From NCBI GenBank assembly GCA_023412765.1, contig JAEZBX010000028.1, forward strand, positions 1-54,593: a stretch of 54,593 bases of DNA. Reading direction: 5' to 3'. The translations under genes were made by a program, and so were the position numbers. The notes below the pieces were generated by a model. The model was not told where the DNA came from. It was given only the letters and a program-made list of their open reading frames with translations, and ran no database searches. Below, piece after piece: positions 17,088 through 24,836 of this stretch. The stretch comes from Bacteroidota bacterium. GTDB taxonomy: Bacteria > Bacteroidota > Bacteroidia > Cytophagales > Cyclobacteriaceae. How positions within the stretch are numbered: position 1 is the stretch's first letter; the number at the start of each line of letters is the position of its first letter.

Positions 17088-18374
17088 CTATACTTTATAA
17101 TTCATTAAATCCTGTCCAATATCTTTTCTATAGTACAACCCATCCCAATGCACCTGGGCTGCGGTTCGATAAACCTGAGTCCGCGCATCCTCCAGCGAAA
17201 TACCTTTCCCGGTAATAGCAAGCACTCTCCCCCCATCAGTGAGTACGTTGTCCTTATGTCTCTTTGTTCCGGCATGAAAGATCAGAGCTTCAACTTCTTT
17301 TTCTAATCCGCCAATCGACTTCCCTGTTTTGTATTCTCCAGGGTATCCTCCAGAGACCAAAGCCACGGTCACTGCATGATGTTCATCGATCTCAATATTC
17401 TTGTTCTTTAAATCACCAGTCGCTGCCGCTGTCAGTAACTCAACAAAATCATTTTTGATGCGAGGCATCACAGCCTGCGTTTCCGGGTCCCCCATTCGGG
17501 CGTTGTATTCAATCACATAAGGCTCACCACCCACATTCATGATGCCCACGAAAATAAATCCCTTGTAGTCGATACCCTCTTTGATCAATCCAGCTATCGT
17601 AGGCTTCACTATGGTTTCTTCAACTTTTTTCATGAACGCCGGCGTAGCAAATGAAACTGGCGACACTGCGCCCATCCCACCTGTGTTCAACCCCAAATCG
17701 CCTTCACCGATCCTTTTATAATCCTTAGCTTCGGGAAGAATTACATAGTCTCTCCCATCGGTAAGAACAAAAACTGAAAGCTCAATACCATTCAAAAATT
17801 CCTCGATCAATACCTTGGAGCTTGCCTCACCAAATTTCTTATAAACCAACATTTCCTTAATGACTGCTTTTGCCTCGCCCTGGCTGAGACTGATAATAAC
17901 CCCCTTGCCGGCCGCAAGTCCATCAGCCTTCAACACGATCGGAGGTTTACATGTGGAGATGTAATCAATGGCTTTATCAAGATCGGAAGCCTGGAAAACT
18001 TTCGCTCTCGCGGTTGGGATATTGTGGCGAAGCATGAACTGTTTTGAAAAATCCTTGCTGCCTTCCAGCTGAGCGCCTGCTTTGTTCGGCCCGACCATCA
18101 GGATCGATCTCAAAGCCGGATCCTGTTCAAAAAAATCCCGTATCCCGTTCACCAGCGGGCCCTCAGGTCCCACCACAACCAGTTCGATCTTGCGGTCCAG
18201 GCAAAACTTACCCAGATCCTCAAACGCATTAATCGCAATAGGTACATTTTCAGCAATGAGAGACGTGCCGGCATTTCCCGGCGCTGCGTAAAGCTGCTGG
18301 CATAGAGGACTTTGCCGGATTTTCCAGCACAGCGCATGCTCTCTGCCACCGTTACCAATTACGAGAATGTTCAT
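17088..18374 (-). CDS. purD: Phosphoribosylamine--glycine ligase (GARS)
   Basis: 428 residues, normal length. The N-terminal domain begins MNILVIGNGGREHALCWKI; the ATP-grasp region includes PIVLKADGLAAGKGV and LIEEFLNGIELSVF; the metal-binding region is FVGIMNVGGEPYVIEYNARMGDPE (split here by description: GEPYVIEYNARMGDPETQ at about 285-302). It makes glycinamide ribonucleotide in purine synthesis, in the cytoplasm. First gene of an operon with ricT and gldH. A perfect -7 element (TATCTTTG on the minus strand, 18397-18404) lies 23 nt upstream of the ATG. Confidence 0.97.
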   Translation of the reverse strand: MNILVIGNGGREHALCWKIRQSPLCQQLYAAPGNAGTSLIAENVPIAINAFEDLGKFCLDRKIELVVVGPEGPLVNGIRDFFEQDPALRSILMVGPNKAGAQLEGSKDFSKQFMLRHNIPTARAKVFQASDLDKAIDYISTCKPPIVLKADGLAAGKGVIISLSQGEAKAVIKEMLVYKKFGEASSKVLIEEFLNGIELSVFVLTDGRDYVILPEAKDYKRIGEGDLGLNTGGMGAVSPVSFATPAFMKKVEETIVKPTIAGLIKEGIDYKGFIFVGIMNVGGEPYVIEYNARMGDPETQAVMPRIKNDFVELLTAAATGDLKNKNIEIDEHHAVTVALVSGGYPGEYKTGKSIGGLEKEVEALIFHAGTKRHKDNVLTDGGRVLAITGKGISLEDARTQVYRTAAQVHWDGLYYRKDIGQDLMNYKV

Positions 18375-18396
18375 TGGGTCATTTTTCGTTAAATCC

Positions 18397-18404
18397 CAAA
18401 GATA
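18397..18404 (-). promoter_or_regulatory. -7 element of the purD-ricT-gldH promoter
   Basis: TATCTTTG on the minus strand, an exact match to TAnnTTTG, 23 nt before the purD ATG. About 19 nt further upstream is only a partial TTA, not a clear TTG. Confidence 0.5.
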
Positions 18405-18480
18405 GTTAATTGTTGTAGTTTGTTAACGACGGGGTCTGTCCGACTTTGAATTCTTGGGGGCGAGCGAGGTAGTTTGGGAG

Positions 18481-18515
18481 GTATAGGGTATAGGGTATAG
18501 GGTATAAGGTATACG
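18481..18515 (+). repeat. Heptad array A1 (GTATAGG words)
   Basis: Five consecutive 7-nt words: three exact GTATAGG, then two with one change each. It is part of the 353-nt purD/recQ gap. No mirrored CCTATAC array was found. Confidence 0.9.
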
Positions 18516-18566
18516 GCCGTTCGCACGGACGAGTGTTAGCTTATCGCATTAGCACCGTAGTGGAAT

Positions 18567-18638
18567 GAACACCGAATCCCGATCAACTTTTGGGACGAAC
18601 AAGGAGTGCAGAATATTGAACAACGAACTTACGACTAT
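18567..18638 (+). repeat. Heptad array A2 (degenerate GA-N5 words)
   Basis: Words beginning GA recur every 7 nt: three from 18567 (for example GAACACC) and, after a 9-nt phase break, six from 18597 (for example GAACAAG, GAACAAC, GAACTTA). The last word starts CG instead of GA. It is followed by two copies of the palindrome GCTCGAGC (18650-18681). Confidence 0.6.
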
Positions 18639-18687
18639 CGGGCGAAGAGCGCTCGAGCGATGTATGTACTCACCCAGCTCGAGCGAC

Positions 18688-18712
18688 TATTAACTATTAA
18701 CTAATAACAATT
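18688..18712 (-). repeat. Heptad array A3 (TATTAAC words) behind recQ
   Basis: Two exact TATTAAC words and one variant in phase, plus AACAATT after. Read on the recQ strand the array starts about 15 nt beyond the recQ stop codon. Confidence 0.75.
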
Positions 18713-18727
18713 GAACTCTCCAACCAA

Positions 18728-20926
18728 CTAGTTGGCGTATTCCGACATAAACTTAATCCGTATCATCCTCACTTCCTCTTCCGAATACTCTGACATTGAA
18801 CCATCCTGTAAGGCCAACTCAAGACTATCCGATTCCGCGTTCATGAAGTAATCATGAATGTCTTCTTGCTTGTGAGGATCCATAACCTGATCTATGTAGT
18901 AGTTCAGATTAAGTTTTGTTCCTGAGTAGCAGATATTTTCAATTTCAGTGAGGAGTTCCTCAAAAGATAATCGTACCTTTTCGGCAATTTCCTCCAAGTC
19001 TACCTTGCGATCTATCTGTTGAATAATAAGGATCTTCGTTTTTGATTTATTAACCGACGATTTAACAACTACTTCATTTGCTGTTTCGATTTCATTTTCG
19101 TCGACGTAGTTTTCGATCACTTCCAAAAACTTTGCTCCAAACTTGTTGACTTTTCCCATCCCCACGCCATTTACCTGCGCGAGTTCCTCTTTAGTTGTAG
19201 GATAAGTTGTAGCCATTTCTTCCAAAGACGGATCCTGGAAGATTACGTATGGTGGAAGATTTTTTTCTTTTGCAATTTTCTTACGAAGCGTCTTCAGGAT
19301 TTCGAAAAGCTTGACATCGTAAGCGCGCGTGTTAACGGGACCCTTATCCGCAGATTCCTCTTCTTCATCCAGCTCCGTTGTAAAGTCGTGATCTCTAGCC
19401 AGAATAACTTCATGAGGTTTAGCAAGAAATTCGTGACCTCGTTCGCTCAATTTTAAATTGCCGATATTCTCGATGTCCTTTTCAAGATATTGATAGATCA
19501 GAGCCTGGCGAATTACAGACTTCCAATAGTCAGCATCTTCATTACCACCCTTTCCATATACGTTCAAATCGAAATGACCGTAGCTTTTGACATATTCATC
19601 CTCAACACCCCTGATGACATTAACAAGATGATTGAGTCCGAATCTTTCGTTTGTTTGCTTCACAGTTTGAAGAACGAGAGTCACAGCATCTGTTCCATCA
19701 AAACGTTCGCGCGGATGAACGCAATTATCGCACATGCCGCAATTATCCTGCTCGAACTCTTCTCCGAAGTAGTGCAGCAGCTGCCTTCTTCTACAAACCG
19801 GAGATTCTGCATAGTACTCCATCTCTTGCAGGAGAGTGCGGGCATTCTCTCTTTCCTGAACAGGTTTGTCTTTATTGAATTTTTCCAACTTATTTAGATC
19901 GTTGTGACTGTAGAACATTAGGCAATGTCCTTCCAGTCCATCGCGACCTCCGCGGCCTGTTTCCTGATAATAACCCTCCAGTGATTTTGGTACATCATAG
20001 TGAACTACGAATCTGACATCGGGTTTATCGATGCCCATTCCAAATGCGATGGTTGCTACAATGATGTCGGTCTCTTCGTTGAGAAAGTCATCCTGATTTT
20101 TCATCCTTACATCGGGGTCGAGCCCGGCATGGTATGGCGCGGCTTTAAATCCATTGACATTCAGGAGCTGAGCGATTTCTTCAACCTTCTTCCGGCTAAG
20201 ACAGTAGATCACTCCGGATTTACCTTTATTATCTTTTAAGAATTTGATGAGTTGCTTTTTCGTTTCCTTCTTTGGCCTTACCTCATAATAAAGATTCTTG
20301 CGATTGAAAGAAGAGATAAACACATCAGCTTCTTCCATCTGCAGGTTCTTCTGAATGTCCTGCTGAACCTTTGGTGTAGCTGTAGCTGTAAGTGCGATGA
20401 CCGGCATTTCACCAAGACTGTGAATCATGGTTTTGATCTTCCTGTATTCCGGACGGAAGTCGTGACCCCACTCTGAAATACAATGCGCTTCATCGATGGC
20501 CACAAACGAAACATTCACCTTTTTTAAGAACTCGATTGTTTCTTCCTTGTTAAGCGATTCGGGAGCAACATATAACAACTTCACGTTGCCGTTCATGCAG
20601 TCCTTCTTGAGGCGGGTGATCTCACCTTTGCTTAACGTTGAGTTCAGGAAACGTGCGTTTACACCGTAAGCGTTCATTTGATCAACCTGATTCTTCATGA
20701 GCGCGATCAACGGTGATATTACTATTGCGAGTCCCGGGCGCATCATCGCGGGAAGTTGATAGCACAGGGATTTCCCTGCACCCGTAGGCATGATTACGAA
20801 AGTATTTTTTCCATCCAACAAATTACGGATGATTGACTCCTGGTTACCTCTGAACTGACTGTAACCAAAAATTTCTTTTAGTCTTTCTTTGAGTGTATCT
20901 TTCTCTTCGACCAACATCATTTTCAT
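18728..20926 (-). CDS. recQ: ATP-dependent DNA helicase RecQ
   Basis: 732 residues, the long RecQ form. Helicase motifs in order: FRGNQESI (motif 0), MPTGAGKSLCYQLPA (I), LIALMKNQVDQM (Ia), AIDEAHCISEWGHDFRP (II), ALTATAT (III), IIVATIAFGMGIDKPDVRFV (V) and YYQETGRGGRDG (VI). A zinc-binding RecQ-Ct region follows (CRRRQLL, DNCGMCDNC), and an HRDC-like domain spans about residues 530-610. It unwinds DNA 3'-5' for repair and recombination. The ATG at 20926 is followed by a second Met two codons later. Divergent from kdsD with a short shared promoter region. Confidence 0.97.
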   Translation of the reverse strand: MKMMLVEEKDTLKERLKEIFGYSQFRGNQESIIRNLLDGKNTFVIMPTGAGKSLCYQLPAMMRPGLAIVISPLIALMKNQVDQMNAYGVNARFLNSTLSKGEITRLKKDCMNGNVKLLYVAPESLNKEETIEFLKKVNVSFVAIDEAHCISEWGHDFRPEYRKIKTMIHSLGEMPVIALTATATPKVQQDIQKNLQMEEADVFISSFNRKNLYYEVRPKKETKKQLIKFLKDNKGKSGVIYCLSRKKVEEIAQLLNVNGFKAAPYHAGLDPDVRMKNQDDFLNEETDIIVATIAFGMGIDKPDVRFVVHYDVPKSLEGYYQETGRGGRDGLEGHCLMFYSHNDLNKLEKFNKDKPVQERENARTLLQEMEYYAESPVCRRRQLLHYFGEEFEQDNCGMCDNCVHPRERFDGTDAVTLVLQTVKQTNERFGLNHLVNVIRGVEDEYVKSYGHFDLNVYGKGGNEDADYWKSVIRQALIYQYLEKDIENIGNLKLSERGHEFLAKPHEVILARDHDFTTELDEEEESADKGPVNTRAYDVKLFEILKTLRKKIAKEKNLPPYVIFQDPSLEEMATTYPTTKEELAQVNGVGMGKVNKFGAKFLEVIENYVDENEIETANEVVVKSSVNKSKTKILIIQQIDRKVDLEEIAEKVRLSFEELLTEIENICYSGTKLNLNYYIDQVMDPHKQEDIHDYFMNAESDSLELALQDGSMSEYSEEEVRMIRIKFMSEYAN

Positions 20927-20946
20927 TCCGATAAAAACCTAAATTG

Positions 20947-20954
20947 TATCTTTG
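20947..20954 (+). promoter_or_regulatory. -7 element upstream of kdsD
   Basis: TATCTTTG, an exact TAnnTTTG match. It overlaps the most upstream in-frame TTG (20952), so transcription starting about 7 nt downstream would exclude that codon as the start. Confidence 0.5.
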
Positions 20955-20987
20955 TATTTCTCCCAACAAAGTAATTTTGAAAAGGAA

Positions 20988-21956
20988 TTGAATTTAGCAA
21001 AAAATATTAAACAAATCGCTCGCGACGTATTAATAAATGAGTCAACGGCAATTCATAATATCACCAATTTTATTGATGACAATTTTGAGGCTTGTGTCAG
21101 AGAAATTTATTCTGCCAAAGGTCGTGTTGTCATTACAGGCGTTGGTAAAAGCGCCATTATAGCCAATAAAATTGTCGCCACTCTTAACTCCACCGGTACA
21201 CCATCAGTCTTCATGCATGCTGCCGACGCCATACACGGCGACTTAGGCATGATACAATCAGAAGACATTGTCATTTGTATTTCTAAAAGTGGAAATACTC
21301 CTGAAATTAAAGTATTAATCCCGTTACTCAAACGCAGAGGATCAAAGCTTGTTGCCTTAGTTAGCAACACAAATTCTTATCTTGCACAGCAAGCCGATTT
21401 TATACTAAATGCAACGATTGCAGAGGAAGCTTGTCCTCATAATCTTGCACCGACAACAAGTACAACTGTGCATGTGGCTTTGGGAGATGCACTTGCTGTT
21501 TGTCTGTTGGAACTTCGGGGCTTTACAAAAAATGATTTTGCCGCTTACCACCCGGGAGGGTCTTTAGGTAAACAATTGTATCTAAAGGTTTCCGACATTT
21601 ATACACAAAATGCATTACCAATTGTTAATCCTCAGGCTTTGCTTAAAGATGTTATCATTGAAATATCTTCTAAACGACTGGGCTGCACTGCGGTGGTAGA
21701 CGAAAAGGAAAACCTGCTGGGTATAATAACGGACGGTGATTTACGCCGAATGCTTCAAAAAAATATTAACCTGGGTCGGGTTGTTGCAACCGATATTATG
21801 ACTAAAACTCCAAAAAAAATTGACAAAGATGAATTTGCGGTAGTCGCGTTGCACACGATGCAGGAGAACAACATTACTCAACTGGTAGTTATGAATGATA
21901 ATAAAATAGCAGGATTCATTCATCTGCACGATCTTCTTAAAGAAGGAATAGTCTGA
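20988..21956 (+). CDS. kdsD: Arabinose-5-phosphate isomerase (KpsF/GutQ family)
   Basis: 322 residues from the TTG at 20988. The frame is open from a TTG at 20952, but that codon lies in a perfect -7 element and the extra residues do not fit the family. An SIS domain covers about residues 15-180 (TGVGKSAI, TGTPSVFMHAADAIHGDLG, ISKSGNTPEI, EEACPHNLAPTTST, YHPGGSLG with the catalytic-type His), followed by two CBS modules (SDIYTQNALPIV... and TDIMTKTPKKI...). It converts ribulose-5-phosphate to arabinose-5-phosphate for KDO in lipopolysaccharide. It precedes manC by 62 nt on the same strand. Confidence 0.9.
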   Translation: MNLAKNIKQIARDVLINESTAIHNITNFIDDNFEACVREIYSAKGRVVITGVGKSAIIANKIVATLNSTGTPSVFMHAADAIHGDLGMIQSEDIVICISKSGNTPEIKVLIPLLKRRGSKLVALVSNTNSYLAQQADFILNATIAEEACPHNLAPTTSTTVHVALGDALAVCLLELRGFTKNDFAAYHPGGSLGKQLYLKVSDIYTQNALPIVNPQALLKDVIIEISSKRLGCTAVVDEKENLLGIITDGDLRRMLQKNINLGRVVATDIMTKTPKKIDKDEFAVVALHTMQENNITQLVVMNDNKIAGFIHLHDLLKEGIV

Positions 21957-22018
21957 TCTCACAACTTATATTTGAATAACATCGAACTAGCTTACAGAAC
22001 TTACAACTTCAACACTAA

Positions 22019-23095
22019 ATGAACAAAAATCTTTATGTAGTGCTTATGGCTGGCGGCGTCGGAGTACGCTTCTGGCCTTACAGTCGCAACTCTAAGCCCA
22101 AACAATTTTTAGATGTACTCGGCACGGGCAAAACTTTATTACAATCTACGTTCGAAAGATTTCTACCGATTTGTCCTGCAGAAAATATTCTTGTGGTAAC
22201 ACATGAAGAGCATGCGCACCTTGTGCAACAGCAACTACCAAACATTGCTCCGGAACAAATACTAGCGGAACCGATGAGGAAAAATACCGCCGCATGTATT
22301 GCATACGCTAATTACAAAGTTTCTCAAAAAAATAAGGACGGAATTATTGTGGTTACACCTTCCGATCATCTTATCATGAAGGAGAATGAATTTCTTGATG
22401 TGATCAAAAAAGCTGTCGATCAGGCAGCTACTCAAGACAAATTGATAACGCTCGGAATTTCACCTACCCGTCCTGAAACCGGTTATGGATATATACAATT
22501 TCATACTGACAAAACATTTGCAAAGAGAGTAAAGACATTTACAGAAAAACCGGAGTTATCTCTCGCGAAGAAATTTCTTGAAAGTGGAGACTTCGTTTGG
22601 AATTCAGGTATTTTCATTTGGGGAGTTGAAGCAATCAATGACGCCTTTCATCAATACCTTCCTGAAATGTCGGAAGTATTCGATGAGATTAAACCCAAGC
22701 TGGGTACACCCGCGGAGAAAGAGGCGATACGGATGGCCTATTCGCAATGTAAAAATATTTCCATCGACTATGGAATAATGGAGAAAGCGAAGAATGTTTA
22801 TGTCTGCCTGGGGAATTTTACATGGTCTGACCTCGGATCGTGGGCGTCTATTCATGAAATCTCCCCGAAAGACGAAAACAATAATGTAATCAACGCTAAT
22901 GCCCAAACCTACGATACCAGGAATTGCATTATTAAAGGTTCTGCGGATAAGCTACTCGTTGTCCAGGGTCTTAACGGGTATCTTGTGGGAGAGTTTGGCA
23001 ACGTAGTGATTATATGCGAAAAGGATAAGGAGGAGCAGTTCCGCAGATTCGTTAGCGACCTGAAAGCAAAACCTAATGCCGGGGAGTTTATTTAG
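22019..23095 (+). CDS. manC: Mannose-1-phosphate guanylyltransferase
   Basis: 358 residues, a single-domain form without the C-terminal isomerase part found in longer ManC proteins. The signature VLMAGGVGVRFWPYSR is followed by PKQFLDVLG, the FTEKPELSLAK motif and the WNSGIFIWG block, then a YGIMEKAKNVYV region and a GNFTWSDLGSW turn typical of the family. It makes GDP-mannose from mannose-1-phosphate and GTP for polysaccharides. It lies behind kdsD. The stop codon is overlapped by heptad array B, and the convergent M28 gene follows. Confidence 0.93.
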   Translation: MNKNLYVVLMAGGVGVRFWPYSRNSKPKQFLDVLGTGKTLLQSTFERFLPICPAENILVVTHEEHAHLVQQQLPNIAPEQILAEPMRKNTAACIAYANYKVSQKNKDGIIVVTPSDHLIMKENEFLDVIKKAVDQAATQDKLITLGISPTRPETGYGYIQFHTDKTFAKRVKTFTEKPELSLAKKFLESGDFVWNSGIFIWGVEAINDAFHQYLPEMSEVFDEIKPKLGTPAEKEAIRMAYSQCKNISIDYGIMEKAKNVYVCLGNFTWSDLGSWASIHEISPKDENNNVINANAQTYDTRNCIIKGSADKLLVVQGLNGYLVGEFGNVVIICEKDKEEQFRRFVSDLKAKPNAGEFI

Positions 23096-23151
23096 AAATT
23101 AGAAATTAGAAATTAGAAATTGGGAGTGCCACTCCCGATTTCTAATTTCTA
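23092..23151 (+). repeat. Heptad array B with mirrored arm (TTAGAAA words)
   Basis: Four exact TTAGAAA words (23092-23119) and a fifth TTGGGAG word, then GGGAGT-GCC-ACTCCC and a mirrored arm ending at 23151. The stem is about 20 bp. The first word overlaps the manC stop. It sits between convergent genes, so it can end transcription on both sides. Confidence 0.9.
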
Positions 23152-23162
23152 TATAACGAAAA

Positions 23163-24671
23163 TCAATTTTCTTTTTTGTCGGGGGTGATTCGTTGTTCGC
23201 GGTTAGCGATTTCCCAGGCTGTGTAGAAAATACATTGTGTGCGTTTTCTGAGAAGGTCGAATTCGATTTTGTCAATTTCATCGCTTGGCTTGTGGTAGTC
23301 TTCGTGAATACCATCAAAATAGAAAATCACAGGTATGTTGTTCTTTGCAAAATTCCAATGGTCGGATCGATAATATAATCTGTCTGGGTGGTCGACATCA
23401 TTGTAAGTGTAATCAAAAACCAGGTTTGTGTATAGCTTGTTGGTTGCTTCACTTACTTCGTTCAATTCAGTTGAGAGCTTATCGGCGCCTATCACATAAA
23501 CATAGGGAGCGCTTTCGCGATGTTGTGGATCTCTTCTCCCTATCATGTCGATATTCAGATTTACGACGGTTTGACTCAACGGAAAGACGGGCCTTTGGGT
23601 ATAATACAGCGACCCCAGCAAACCCTTTTCCTCGGCCGTGACAAGCATGAATAGGATGCTTCGCCTGGGGCCTTTACCTTCCAGTTTGGCTTGTACGAAC
23701 GCCTTTGCAATTTGCATAACGGCTACGGTACCCGAACCGTCATCATCCGCACCATTATGTATGAGGTCGCCTTCACCACTCTCCTTTTTTCCTACATGAT
23801 CGTAGTGCGCCGTAATAACTAATATTTCATCCTTTTTGTCAGAACCTTCTAAAAATCCCAGTACATTTTCTGATCGAATAGGTCGGTATCCCTTAGTGGT
23901 CAGATACTTGATCTCAATAGGCTTGATTTTCTTAAGTGCATTTTTTTTGTAGCCATTCTCCTTGATTTTTACGAGCTGTTCTCTTGTCATCCCAAAGAAC
24001 TTTTGCGTCATCTCAGGCGCTACCAAAAAGACACCAGGAATAACATTGGAATCCATAGGTTTTTTCAAAGTCAGATCCCTGGACCCAGCGAGCGACTTCA
24101 CTTGATTCGAAACAACATTAAATTCAGATTTGGTTTTTGAATGGCTTACAAAGATCATTTTGGCGCCCTTGCTGCGCAGAGCATTGAGTTCCTCATTGTC
24201 AGGGAAGTTTTCACCCGTCACCAGCAGAACTGCCTTGTCTTTAATATCAAAATTCTTTAATGCTTCCTCGGACCCATCACCCGCAAAGACTAATTGAGCC
24301 AAAACTTCCCCAGAACTATCATCATTGCCATAATAGGTTATCTCAGAAAAGTTGTTGAAACGAGTATCCCCCACTCTTACGTAGCTTTTTCCCGCGCTTG
24401 TCGTAAAAAGGTCAATATTTTGATAATAGTCCCCGTCCACCGGGCCTTGCAAACCCAATTCCTCAAAGTATGCTTTAATGAATGCTGCCGCCATCTTTTG
24501 GCCGCGTTTGCCCGTTTCTCGTCCTTCCAATGCGTCGGACGCCAGGATCGATAAATTGTCCTTCAATTCCGCCTCCGTTATCGTATTCCCATAGTTCTGG
24601 ACCACAGGATCCTGGGCTAGACCTGCGCTTATAATAAAATAAGACAGCAGCCATAACTTCCATTTTATCAT
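23163..24671 (-). CDS. Secreted M28 family metallopeptidase with PA domain
   Basis: 502 residues with a Sec signal peptide (cleavage near ISAGLA). An N-terminal region and a protease-associated insert (about 130-260, with GDGSEEALKNFDIKDKAVLL) precede the M28 catalytic domain. Zinc ligands and acids are visible: ITAHYDHVG, NGADDDGSG, TAEEKGLLGS, NLNIDMIGRRDP and DYHKPSDEID. It is expected to release amino acids from peptides outside the inner membrane; whether it is an aminopeptidase or a carboxypeptidase-type hydrolase cannot be read. Single gene, divergent from gcvP and convergent with manC. Confidence 0.93.
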   Translation of the reverse strand: MIKWKLWLLSYFIISAGLAQDPVVQNYGNTITEAELKDNLSILASDALEGRETGKRGQKMAAAFIKAYFEELGLQGPVDGDYYQNIDLFTTSAGKSYVRVGDTRFNNFSEITYYGNDDSSGEVLAQLVFAGDGSEEALKNFDIKDKAVLLVTGENFPDNEELNALRSKGAKMIFVSHSKTKSEFNVVSNQVKSLAGSRDLTLKKPMDSNVIPGVFLVAPEMTQKFFGMTREQLVKIKENGYKKNALKKIKPIEIKYLTTKGYRPIRSENVLGFLEGSDKKDEILVITAHYDHVGKKESGEGDLIHNGADDDGSGTVAVMQIAKAFVQAKLEGKGPRRSILFMLVTAEEKGLLGSLYYTQRPVFPLSQTVVNLNIDMIGRRDPQHRESAPYVYVIGADKLSTELNEVSEATNKLYTNLVFDYTYNDVDHPDRLYYRSDHWNFAKNNIPVIFYFDGIHEDYHKPSDEIDKIEFDLLRKRTQCIFYTAWEIANREQRITPDKKEN

Positions 24672-24789
24672 TTTGATACAATTATCCGCGCAAGATCATC
24701 AGGTTTCCTGAATCCGCAAAGGCAAAATTATTTGAATGATTTTTTATGGTTTCGAGAATTCCCTTGCATTAAATGTGATACGATACAAC

Positions 24790-24797
24790 TACCTTTG
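24790..24797 (+). promoter_or_regulatory. -7 element of the gcvP promoter
   Basis: TACCTTTG, exact TAnnTTTG match, 39 nt before the ATG. The nearest TTG is 23 nt upstream, longer than the usual spacer. A leader of ~35 nt leaves no room for a glycine riboswitch. Confidence 0.5.
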
Positions 24798-24836
24798 TAA
24801 CGCCTCCTCTCGGCACCAGTTTGCTTCCATCAGAAA

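Noticed and set aside
18481..18515. GTATAGG array as a CRISPR or telomere-like array
   Set aside because: Units are only 7 nt without spacers, five copies, and no cas or end-protection genes are near.
24672..24836. Glycine riboswitch before gcvP
   Set aside because: A perfect -7 element lies 39 nt before the ATG, leaving no room for an aptamer, and no glycine-aptamer pattern was seen.
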